Positions 1 through 7,299 of a DNA stretch of 64,000 bases are shown piece by piece. The notes below the pieces were generated by a model. The model did no database searches, was not told the DNA's origin, and saw only the letters and a list, made by a program, of their open reading frames with translations. The number at the start of each line of letters is the position of its first letter. Within the stretch, counting starts at the first letter, position 1. The stretch comes from Virgibacillus senegalensis. Lineage in GTDB: Bacteria; Bacillota; Bacilli; Bacillales; Amphibacillaceae. The translations under genes and the position numbers were made by a program. The stretch is from the NCBI RefSeq assembly GCF_000821245.2, contig NZ_LN611424.1, forward strand, positions 940,240-1,004,239, in the 5' to 3' direction.

Positions 1-1
1 T

Positions 2-856
2 GGTTTTTCTATATACAATAATGCGAAAAATACGGTGGAAGAGAAGATGCATCAGCCTGTCGAATCGATCGACACGTCAATCGGCAAGAAAAAGGTAAAG
101 GATAACGAGCCGTTGAATGTTCTGCTCCTTGGTGTCGATGAACGGTCAGGTGATGCCGGTCGTTCCGATGCTTTGATGGTTTTGTCGCTTGACCCAAAAG
201 AGGATAGCATGAACCTGGTTAGTATTCCGCGTGATACCCGTACCGAAATTGTCGGGAAAGGATTCGAGGATAAAATCAATCATGCGTATGCGTATGGCGG
301 TACGGACATGTCGATTAATACAGTCGAAAATTTTCTTGATATCGAGCTTGATTATTACGTGAAAATGAACATGGAAGGCTTGTCTGAAATGGTGGACGCT
401 GTTGGCGGTATTACGGTCGACAACAAGACAGATTGGATTGATGAGGGCTTTTACAAAAAAGGCTATCATTATAAAAAGGGCGAAATTGAATTAGACGGTG
501 CAAAAACAATGGGATTTGTCAGAATGCGTCATTTTGATAGTGATTTCGCCAGAACTGGGCGACAACGGCAGGTGTTCCAGGCAGTTGTTGATAAAGGTGC
601 AAGCGTTGCTTCTGTTAACAAAATCGATGATATGATCGATGTACTAGGAAACAATATGGAAACCAACATGGATTTCACTGATATGAAAAACCTGATGATG
701 AACTATCGTGACACTAGGAAAAACTTTGTCAGCTATCAAATGGAGGGTGAAAGCACATATATTACGAATTCAAGCGGTCAGGACATTTACTATTTGGTAG
801 TTTCCGACGACGAAATTCAAAAAGTGCATAACATGATAAAAAAAGCAAAATCTTAA
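2..856 (+). CDS. LytR-CpsA-Psr (LCP) family protein, 5' truncated by window
   Basis: The reading frame is already open at base 2 (residues FSIYNNAKN precede a GTG at 35), so the gene begins before the window and its N-terminal membrane segment is missing. The LCP domain is clear: NVLLLGVDERSG, SDALMVLSL, SIPRDTRTEI and the later GFVRMRH and GRQRQVFQAV blocks, with the Arg/Asp residues that bind pyrophosphate and lipid phosphate in this family. LCP enzymes transfer wall teichoic acid or similar polymers from lipid carrier to peptidoglycan outside the membrane. The visible part is about 284 residues. A stem-loop follows at 867. The exact paralogue (TagT, TagU or TagV type) is not resolved. Confidence 0.9.
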   Translation, partial: GFSIYNNAKNTVEEKMHQPVESIDTSIGKKKVKDNEPLNVLLLGVDERSGDAGRSDALMVLSLDPKEDSMNLVSIPRDTRTEIVGKGFEDKINHAYAYGGTDMSINTVENFLDIELDYYVKMNMEGLSEMVDAVGGITVDNKTDWIDEGFYKKGYHYKKGEIELDGAKTMGFVRMRHFDSDFARTGRQRQVFQAVVDKGASVASVNKIDDMIDVLGNNMETNMDFTDMKNLMMNYRDTRKNFVSYQMEGESTYITNSSGQDIYYLVVSDDEIQKVHNMIKKAKS

Positions 857-866
857 TAGATCAGTA

Positions 867-908
867 AAAGCCCGGGCAGCGAAAGAATTAAGCTCCTGGG
901 CTTTGCTT
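867..908 (+). terminator. Probable intrinsic terminator of the LCP gene
   Basis: Ten-base stem AAAGCCCGGG (867-876) pairs with CCTGGGCTTT (895-904) with one G-U pair, followed only by a short interrupted T tract, so termination may be moderate. Confidence 0.6.
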
Positions 909-1031
909 CCTTGTAAAGGTCCATCCGTATAATCCTGCAATTCCTTTTTGTAAAGCATACCGGGTTAGGGTTGCTTCTATATTTACATATTCTGGCGAAT
1001 GGTTAGCCGAAAATGACATTGGGGGAATTTC

Positions 1032-1775
1032 ATGCAGTTTAACAAAGAAGCAGTAGCAATCATTTCGACAATTATTTTAGTTATCGCTATGGGAGCTGGC
1101 GGATTTTTCATTGGAAAAAGCTTTTTAGAAGGAAAAACCGTTTTTAATCAGCCTTCGGAATCCTCCAGAGCACAATTGTCGGCCGGCATCCATCAGCCAA
1201 AACAGCTTTATTCAGCAGTACTCCGAAACAGTTCAGAAATCCCTCATTATATGCTGACAAGCGGAAGCGATTCAGATGAACAGGAACTTGGAGATTCCTT
1301 GGAGATTGAAGGGACTTCTAAGGAAGAAGAATCATGGACGACAGAGGCCTCCGCAGAGCAGGAAGGTGACCAATCTGGACAAGGCGAATCGCCGATTTCC
1401 CGATTTTCATCTAAACAGGAACCCGTTTCCTCTGCTTCTTCAGGGAAGACGACGTCAAATTCACCATCTTCAGAGGATTCATCGAGCGGGTCTGTTCAAG
1501 GGAATGAATCTACGTCGACGACAGATGGAAAGAATGGCGGGAAAAGCTCAAAAAACAAAACGCCAGAGCCGACTGATACTGATTCTAAGAAGGAGAGTGC
1601 GTCTCCTGATATAGAGGAAAGCACAGCCGAAAAGGATGGACAAAAAGAGGAAGAGGAAGTAAGCGATGAAGATCAAGCGGAAAGCATAGAAGATTCAAAT
1701 CAAGCGGATAAGGATGAAAAGAAAGAAGCAGACCAAGAGGTATCCCCTGCCTTACCACATAATAACGAAGAATAG
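1032..1775 (+). CDS. Membrane-anchored acidic low-complexity protein, unknown function
   Basis: The 247-residue product has one N-terminal hydrophobic segment (about residues 8-28, AIISTIILVIAMGAGGFFIG) and then a long extracellular-type region made almost wholly of Ser, Thr, Glu, Asp, Lys and Gln, with no recognisable fold. GGGGG at 1021-1025 gives a plausible ribosome site. The acidic disordered stalk would be compatible with a salt-adapted cell surface. It follows the LCP gene but has its own upstream gap of about 175 bases, so cotranscription is uncertain. I do not recognise a family; a wall spacer or divisome-type anchor is only a guess. Confidence 0.75.
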   Translation: MQFNKEAVAIISTIILVIAMGAGGFFIGKSFLEGKTVFNQPSESSRAQLSAGIHQPKQLYSAVLRNSSEIPHYMLTSGSDSDEQELGDSLEIEGTSKEEESWTTEASAEQEGDQSGQGESPISRFSSKQEPVSSASSGKTTSNSPSSEDSSSGSVQGNESTSTTDGKNGGKSSKNKTPEPTDTDSKKESASPDIEESTAEKDGQKEEEEVSDEDQAESIEDSNQADKDEKKEADQEVSPALPHNNEE

Positions 1776-1802
1776 CGATAAAACAGAAAGCTGCTTAATA
1801 AA

Positions 1803-1858
1803 GCCCCCCGACAGAATTTTCGCTTGTTCAAAGCCTCTATTCTGTCGGGGGCAATTTA
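1803..1858. terminator. Bidirectional terminator between convergent genes
   Basis: GCCCCCCGACAGAAT (1803-1817) pairs with ATTCTGTCGGGGGC (1839-1852). It sits between the plus-strand gene ending at 1775 and the minus-strand PTS gene ending at 1859. Confidence 0.85.
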
Positions 1859-3241
1859 TTAGACGGATTTGGATTGCTGCTCCTCTATTGGAGTAGCATG
1901 TTTGCTTCGGCTTCTTGCTATACTTACGATAAAGAATCCAGCAAGAAGGATGACGAGAGCACCTACAAAAAGAAGAGGAGAGGTAAATAACTGAATTGGA
2001 TATCCCAATGTAACGCCTATGACACCGAAATCAGCGTCTCCAAACGTGGTTCCTTCAAAACCGAGTGAACCGAGCACAGGCAGTAATATCGCGGGAAGAA
2101 AGCTGATGATCAACCCATTTGCCATGGAACCGAAAATTGCGCCCTTGCGACCTCCGGTTGCATTTCCAAAGACACCTGCAGCGGCTCCAGTGAAAAAATG
2201 GGGGACTAAACCGGGCACAATAACTCTCAGTCCTAAAAGCGGCAGTAAAAACATACTAATAAGACCCGCCAGGAAGCTGAAAACAAATCCAATCACTACA
2301 GCGTTATTTGCAAATGGGAAAACGGCTGGACAATCCAGAGCCGGGATTGCATTTGGTACCACTTTGTCAGCGATTCCTTTGAATGCCGGTACGATTTCAG
2401 AAAGGATCATCCGCACACCTGCCAAAATGACATAAACACCAGCAGCAAAGGTAATGGATTGTAAGAATGCGAACACTAAAAAATTAGTGCCGTCGCTTAA
2501 TTCTGCTTCAATGAACGTTGGGCCTGCAAATAGTGCTACGACAAAAAATAAAATAGCCATCGTTAGGGAGACAGAAACAGACGTATCACGAAGAAAACCT
2601 AATGATTTAGGAACTTTGAGCTCTTCTGTAGACTTCGATTCCTTTCCAACAAGTCTTCCGACAGCACCGGCAGCCAGATAACCGAAGGAACCAAAATGTC
2701 CAACGGCAAAATCATTAGAACCAGTGATTTTGCGTGTGAACGGTTGGAGCATAGCTGGCATTAACACCATAAGGGATCCAAGTATAATCGAGCCAGTTAG
2801 GATTAATGTCATTCCTTCGATGCCACCCGTCGACAAAATAACAGCTATCAGACAAGCCATGAACATCGTATGGTGTCCAGTCAGAAAAATATATTTAAAA
2901 GGAGTGAAGCGAGCAAGGACGATGTTCACAATCATACCAAACAACATGATCATTGCTGTCTCGGTTCCAAAAGCATCCTGTGCTAAAGCCACAATCGCTT
3001 CATTGTTGGGAATGACACCGGATAATTCAAACGCCGAATCAAACATACTGCTGAAGTTGCCCAAGGAACCAGTTATCGCTCCAGCACCTATATCCAGAAT
3101 CACAAACCCCATAATCGTTTTTAATGTTCCTGAAATGACATCGGCGATTTGCTTTCTTTGCAGGAGCAATCCGAAAAAGGCGAATAATCCGACCAGGATC
3201 GCAGGAGTGCCGAGTATATCATTCATCATTAAATCGACCAT
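1859..3241 (-). CDS. ulaA: PTS ascorbate-type (UlaA/SgaT) transporter subunit IIC
   Basis: A 460-residue polytopic membrane protein with the UlaA family pattern, including GTPAILVGLFAFFGLLLQRK at the N-terminus, GHHTMFMACL, and a long hydrophobic core with about ten membrane segments. In the family it moves ascorbate or a related acid sugar while IIB phosphorylates it. GGAGG lies 7 bases before the ATG. The upstream IIB gene ends 2 bases away, so the two are translated together. No ascorbate-6-phosphate lactonase or downstream catabolic enzyme lies nearby, so the substrate is inferred from family only. Confidence 0.9.
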   Translation of the reverse strand: MVDLMMNDILGTPAILVGLFAFFGLLLQRKQIADVISGTLKTIMGFVILDIGAGAITGSLGNFSSMFDSAFELSGVIPNNEAIVALAQDAFGTETAMIMLFGMIVNIVLARFTPFKYIFLTGHHTMFMACLIAVILSTGGIEGMTLILTGSIILGSLMVLMPAMLQPFTRKITGSNDFAVGHFGSFGYLAAGAVGRLVGKESKSTEELKVPKSLGFLRDTSVSVSLTMAILFFVVALFAGPTFIEAELSDGTNFLVFAFLQSITFAAGVYVILAGVRMILSEIVPAFKGIADKVVPNAIPALDCPAVFPFANNAVVIGFVFSFLAGLISMFLLPLLGLRVIVPGLVPHFFTGAAAGVFGNATGGRKGAIFGSMANGLIISFLPAILLPVLGSLGFEGTTFGDADFGVIGVTLGYPIQLFTSPLLFVGALVILLAGFFIVSIARSRSKHATPIEEQQSKSV

Positions 3242-3243
3242 AA

Positions 3244-3519
3244 CTACGCCTCCTCGATATTGGTTTCAATAGCCGTGCGTAATTCTTGTTTGTCCATTAA
3301 ATTATTTAATTTGATAACATTCCTTGTGCCATCGTCTAAACTGTTTACGATGTCTTCCGATCCTAAGTAATAATCCGCCTGCTCCGTTTTACTGGTAGTT
3401 AAATCGGTATGGGAAACCTCCGCTTCCATACCAAGTTCAGCTAAAATTTGCTTGACGTTCATCTCTACGATAAAACTGCTTCCCAATCCATTTCCACAAA
3501 CAACCAATATTTTTTTCAT
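3244..3519 (-). CDS. ulaB: PTS IIB component, Ula type
   Basis: About 91 residues, beginning MKKILVVCGNGLGSSFIVEM. The Cys of CGNGLGSS is the expected phosphocysteine of lactose/ascorbate-type IIB proteins. The start at 3519 is preferred over the ATG at 3528, because AAGGAG abuts the first ATG and is about 9 bases from the second. It sits between the activator and the IIC gene and would pass phosphate from an EIIA domain to the incoming sugar acid. No free-standing EIIA gene is present; the C-terminal EIIA domain of the neighbouring regulator is the only visible candidate. Confidence 0.9.
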   Translation of the reverse strand: MKKILVVCGNGLGSSFIVEMNVKQILAELGMEAEVSHTDLTTSKTEQADYYLGSEDIVNSLDDGTRNVIKLNNLMDKQELRTAIETNIEEA

Positions 3520-3535
3520 TTTCTCCATCTCCTTT

Positions 3536-5650
3536 TTATTGTGAATAGTAATCGACTAAATCTAGTATTTCTTGTTTATTACTTGTCTCTACCATCCGTT
3601 TGATATTTTTTTCTTCTCCCAGCAGATTTGTCAGCTGTGATAATGCCTTTAAATGGGTTTCGTTATCAATTGCTGCCAATACAAAAATTAAGTTGGCTTG
3701 ATGCTTTTCCTGATTGGAAAAGGAAACACCGTCAGAAACTTTTAAAAGGCTGATACCTACTTTATTTACACCGTGTTCCGGCCTGGAATGTGGGATAGCT
3801 ATTCCCGGCGCAATCACTACATAAGGTCCGAGTGTCTTGATATCATGAATCATGGCATCAATATAATTGCGTGTAATGTAATTACCGGATAGAAGTGGTT
3901 CGGAAGCTATTTGGATAGCCTGTTCCCAACTATCCACTTCCTCGGTGAAACTTATCATATCCTCTGTCAATAAATCTTTTAACATAGGTTTGCTGCGCTC
4001 CTTTAACATATCGGTTGTTTCTACAGGGAGGTAGTTGGACAAATCACGAACCAATGCTGTTTCATCAAGGATCTTGGTATGCTTCTGGATTATCCGAAGA
4101 ATGCTGTCCAACGATACTCTGTTGGTTACTGGAGAATTGCCAAACAGGAAATTATACTGCTTCAAAAGCGCTTCTTTTTCGGTTTCTGTTAAAATCGGTT
4201 GTACTAAAATAACCGGTATGGAAGCTGATTTGATAGGGGTGGTCGAAAATATGATATCGACTTCCCTGTTTGTTTGATAGAATTGCCGTAATGAAACACA
4301 CTCTATGATATCGATAGTTGATAATAACTCTTCCAGTTGGATCCGCAGCATATTGGATGTCCCAATACCATTTTGGCAGACGATCAGTGCCCGCTTTCTT
4401 GATGCTGGTTTTTTGCCTTCTTTTTTTAACCACCCGCCTAAATGAATGGCGATATAAGCAATTTCCTGTTCCGATACTGGTTTATGGAGGATTGCTTCTA
4501 GATGAGAAACAGTCCTTGAAGTAAGCTTATAGATTTCCGGATACCTTGTTTGGATTGTGCTGCTCCATTCATCTGTCAAATCGACATTATATTTGATGCG
4601 GTAGTAAGCTGGCTTCAAATGTTTGAACAGAGTGGATTCCAGCTCGTTCTGGTTTTGAAAAAGGATACAAGCATACTTTTGAAAATCATTTACCATATGA
4701 TGGATAGCCTTTTTTAAGTCCATCATCTCTTCCGTTTTTTGAGCTTCGAAGTCTGCGTTATTCACCCTCGAACCAAGAAGATTCATCGTGATAAAATACC
4801 ATTCATCTTCCGGGAATCCAACATCTTCCAGGATACTTAATTGATCTACAATTTTTCGGGCTGTTCGAAACTCGTTCGTTCGCTTAAGTGCCTCTTTTTC
4901 ATAGCTTTCTACCTGGACAAAAAATCCTTCTCGAATTCGCTGAATCAAGATGACAAATTGTAAAGTAAGCTGTTCTAGTGTGTCATCGGTTAATTCCACT
5001 CCCAGTTCCCTCTCGTTGGAAACGATTACATCCTTTACTTGACGAAGGCGCTGTTCGTTGAAATACGGCAGTTCTTTCATGTGCGGGAATAAAGTTGTAT
5101 TCAATTCTTCCAAAATGTTTTCCCTTTTCTTATTAGTCACTAATTGCGTGACATAATGACCCAATGCCTGCCGTTTATTTGTTTCACTGCCGACAACAGA
5201 ATAGCCATTTCTTCTGTCAAAGTAAACCTCGAGATTGAATTTTTCCCAATTGTTTTTAAGTGCCTTCAGATCAAGGGATGCAGTCCCTTTGCTAACCTTG
5301 GTGAAGGATTGAAAGTCTTCTAGAAAAAGGGAGTGATCGGAAGATAGCAACTGAACTGCCATCATCATGATACGAACTTGTTTGTCGAAAAAATACTGGG
5401 TATGGTTCATTAATTGGATAAAGTCAGGTACCTTTGTTTTATCTTCTTCCTTTAAGTAATAGCCCAGTTTTTTCTTTTGCTGGATTTCTTGCAGCCCGTG
5501 ATCCGATAGAAATTGATTGATTTTTTTTAAATCGTAATAAAAGGTTCTTCTAGAAATGTTCAATAAGCTTGTAATAGACTTTACGGTTAAATAACCGTCT
5601 GAATGGACAAAACGGTTTAAAATATACGAACTCCGTGCGTCTAATGTCAT
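3536..5650 (-). CDS. PRD-containing transcriptional activator with EIIB-like and EIIA domains
   Basis: A 704-residue multidomain regulator of the MtlR/LicR kind. Order: N-terminal DNA-binding helix-turn-helix (YLTVKSITSLLNISRRTFYY, about residues 20-40), a middle section with two PTS regulation domains (about 190-405), an EIIB-like domain (ALIVCQNGIGTSNML, Cys near 421) and an EIIA domain near 560-704 with PHSRPEHG carrying the phosphorylatable His near 617. The DNA-binding rather than CAT-type RNA-binding N-terminus argues for a DNA activator, not an antiterminator. It is first in an operon with IIB and IIC, which it probably controls by PTS phosphorylation. The EIIA domain may also act as the transporter's EIIA. 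Confidence 0.9.
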   Translation of the reverse strand: MTLDARSSYILNRFVHSDGYLTVKSITSLLNISRRTFYYDLKKINQFLSDHGLQEIQQKKKLGYYLKEEDKTKVPDFIQLMNHTQYFFDKQVRIMMMAVQLLSSDHSLFLEDFQSFTKVSKGTASLDLKALKNNWEKFNLEVYFDRRNGYSVVGSETNKRQALGHYVTQLVTNKKRENILEELNTTLFPHMKELPYFNEQRLRQVKDVIVSNERELGVELTDDTLEQLTLQFVILIQRIREGFFVQVESYEKEALKRTNEFRTARKIVDQLSILEDVGFPEDEWYFITMNLLGSRVNNADFEAQKTEEMMDLKKAIHHMVNDFQKYACILFQNQNELESTLFKHLKPAYYRIKYNVDLTDEWSSTIQTRYPEIYKLTSRTVSHLEAILHKPVSEQEIAYIAIHLGGWLKKEGKKPASRKRALIVCQNGIGTSNMLRIQLEELLSTIDIIECVSLRQFYQTNREVDIIFSTTPIKSASIPVILVQPILTETEKEALLKQYNFLFGNSPVTNRVSLDSILRIIQKHTKILDETALVRDLSNYLPVETTDMLKERSKPMLKDLLTEDMISFTEEVDSWEQAIQIASEPLLSGNYITRNYIDAMIHDIKTLGPYVVIAPGIAIPHSRPEHGVNKVGISLLKVSDGVSFSNQEKHQANLIFVLAAIDNETHLKALSQLTNLLGEEKNIKRMVETSNKQEILDLVDYYSQ

Positions 5651-5773
5651 ATGAGGATCCCCAATCGACTACGAATTCTTCATTTTTAAGTGCAAAAATT
5701 AAAAGCTGTCAGCTGACTTACTTATTATTATAGAGGGTTTGATTCAAATGGAAAGAGAAGAGGCGTTGCTATT

Positions 5774-6343
5774 TTGGTACACATTTACTGTGCAAAATTA
5801 AACGATATGGATCGGAGTCTTCTGATAATCGTTTCGTCTCGAAAACAATGGGGAAAGGAGCGGGTAAAACTAATTTGGATTGGGAATAGTTTAACTAGGT
5901 GGAAACGGTTGGAAAGGATGGATCAGATGTATAAAAAAATGAATGAATTGATTACTTTACTGGAAGGCAGCGGGAAATGTGAAGTGAAACTAATCAACCG
6001 GGAGAAACACGACTATGCAGTTGAGACGATGGCAAAGTTGCCATGGAAGCGTCATTCAAAGCGATTCGGGAAAATACATGCGGGAGAAAACCGTTTAAGG
6101 ATTGATTTTCATGTGCCATCAGAATCGATTCCCTTGAAAGAAATGAAACAAGACATCAAACTGCCTCATCGGGAAGAAGTGTCCCATGCAAGGACTTCTC
6201 ATTTTCAGCTAACCCAAAATGATCAAGGTTTTGACTCGATTGTTCTCCAGATATACCGAAAGGACTTAGAGGAATTTGCTTTTGACGATGAGTCATTTGT
6301 CTCCTTCGTAAATAGGGTAATAGAAATCAATACGGACAAATAA
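5774..6343 (+). CDS. Hypothetical protein, unknown function
   Basis: An open frame of 189 codons. The start is unsettled: GGAAAGG just upstream of 5918 is well spaced (about 9 bases) from the ATG at 5927, which would give a protein of about 138 residues beginning MYKKMNELITLLEGSGK. The product is soluble and mixed charged, with no membrane segment or signal peptide, and no motif I recognise. It ends at the left arm of a terminator later split by an insertion element (6342-7303). The first 50 codons look unlike the rest and may be non-coding. Confidence 0.6.
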   Translation: MVHIYCAKLNDMDRSLLIIVSSRKQWGKERVKLIWIGNSLTRWKRLERMDQMYKKMNELITLLEGSGKCEVKLINREKHDYAVETMAKLPWKRHSKRFGKIHAGENRLRIDFHVPSESIPLKEMKQDIKLPHREEVSHARTSHFQLTQNDQGFDSIVLQIYRKDLEEFAFDDESFVSFVNRVIEINTDK

Positions 6344-6356
6344 AAACAGCAGGGTA

Positions 6357-6363
6357 AATTGCC
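6357..6363 (+). repeat. Left copy of 7-bp target duplication AATTGCC
   Basis: AATTGCC here and at 7284-7290 flank the decayed element directly. Removing the element and one copy restores a perfect 13-bp terminator hairpin for the flanking convergent genes. Confidence 0.75.
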
Positions 6364-6436
6364 CGAGGCCACTGAAAAAGTCCTTTTAATCTAAAGTGGC
6401 TGTCAACGCTCGTTGTTGATTCCGTGAATCGCTTGT

Positions 6437-6539
6437 CGGTGGATGCTTGCCGCGGGCACGGCCACAGCTAACTTGGTCAAGGAGACCACTTGTCCAAGTG
6501 GATCTTCGGCTCGCGCTGTTCCCGCAGGCGTCACCACCG
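6437..6539 (+). repeat. Dispersed stem-loop repeat, copy A
   Basis: Outer stem CGGTGG (6437-6442) pairs with CCACCG (6534-6539). The core GCGGGCACGG, then AGCTAACTTGG, AAGTGGATCTTC and GCTCGCGCTGTTCCCGC, is shared with copies at 38640-38752 and, inverted, 39005-39118. An inner arm ACTTGGTCAAG pairs with CTTGTCCAAGT with one mismatch. The outer stem sequence differs from the other copies but still pairs. Confidence 0.7.
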
Positions 6540-6571
6540 CTCGCTCATCATGGTATTACCAAGGCATATCT

Positions 6572-6620
6572 AAAAAGAGTTGATTTTTCTTTGATTTAAA
6601 AAGAAAATCAACTCTTTTTT
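6572..6620 (+). terminator. Terminator upstream of the transposase remnant
   Basis: AAAAAGAGTTGATTTT (6572-6587) pairs with AAAATCAACTCTTTTT (6604-6619), ending in a T run. Such a hairpin shields an IS transposase gene from outside transcription. Confidence 0.7.
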
Positions 6621-6659
6621 CTTGTCCAATGAAAGGAACACATTAAAGGGAGGAATTCG

Positions 6660-7161
6660 ATGCTAGAAACCGTCAATTATCCATGCGTTTAACTCAGTAT
6701 GAAGGCCTCTACAATATGGTGGTCCCTAAGGCCCATCTTCTTCGGGAAATCAATGAGCTTATCGATTTTTCCTTTGTTTATGACGAACTGAAGGACAGGA
6801 ATTTGGAGATACAGCTTATTCGGCAAAAGGAAATATTAACTATGCCAAAGAACACAAGATCGAATTCATTTCTAAGTTGAACCCTTCGGTTTCTCATGGA
6901 TATTGTAAGAAAGAAGAAGAATTTGAATTTAATAAAGACGCTGGCTTGTACGTTTGTTCGGCTGAACATATCGATCAACTCATCTTTCAAAACAGTGATA
7001 CCTTTAAAGAAAGGGCGAAGGAACGATATAAACGATATAGGATTGAAGCTAAAAATAGCGAATGGAAGCATAGACACGGATATGAGGTCGCCTCATCTTC
7101 GGGTCTCGAAGGCATGCGCATTCAAGGTGCGATGGCGATTCTCACGGCAAACGTAAAATGA
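6660..7161 (+). pseudogene. IS1182-family transposase, frameshifted and internally deleted
   Basis: GGGAGG precedes an ATG at 6660, but the recognisable reading (RNRQLSMRLTQYEGLYNMVV) starts one frame away at 6665, so a base has been lost at once. The N-terminal part runs to FSFVYDELKDRN. After a deletion the frame picks up GNINYAKEHKIEFISKLNP and then the C-terminal part, EEFEFNKDAGLYVC, KERYKRYRIEAKNSEWKHRH and SSSGLEGMRIQGAMAI. The central catalytic half is missing. Intact family members are roughly 450-500 residues; only about 165 codons remain. Confidence 0.85.
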
Positions 7162-7200
7162 ACGAAGGAATAGAGGGCACAAACATCTAAAAATTAGACA

Positions 7201-7246
7201 AAAAGCGTTCAATGTGGAATTTAATTTCCCACTGAACGCTTTTTTA
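7201..7246 (+). terminator. Terminator after the transposase remnant
   Basis: AAAAAGCGTTCA (7201-7212) pairs with CTGAACGCTTTTTT (7233-7246) with small mismatches around an A/T-rich loop. It lies inside the right end of the insertion element. Confidence 0.65.
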
Positions 7247-7283
7247 AAATCTATCATAAAACTTCAGTTTTTCAGTGGCCTCG

Positions 7284-7290
7284 AATTGCC
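7284..7290 (+). repeat. Right copy of 7-bp target duplication AATTGCC
   Basis: Identical to 6357-6363. The bases that follow, CCCTGCTGTTTTT (7290-7302), are the displaced right arm of the original terminator. Confidence 0.75.
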
Positions 7291-7299
7291 CTGCTGTTT

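Larger units (their letters stand above)
6364..7283 (+). mobile_element. Decayed IS1182-family insertion sequence in a terminator
   Basis: About 920 bp bounded by perfect 16-bp terminal inverted repeats, CGAGGCCACTGAAAAA (6364-6379) and its complement (7268-7283), and flanked by a 7-bp direct duplication AATTGCC. Inside are, in order, a copy of a large stem-loop repeat (6437-6539), a terminator (6572-6620), a broken transposase (6660-7161) and another terminator (7201-7246). The transposase is internally deleted, so the element cannot move by itself. The insertion point is the loop of a bidirectional terminator: the arms at 6342-6354 and 7290-7302 are perfect complements of each other. Confidence 0.8.

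Noticed and set aside
1276-1614. 112-codon open frame overlapping the low-complexity protein
   Set aside because: It is an Arg-rich shadow in another frame of the repetitive Ser/Glu-coding region, with no ribosome site of its own.
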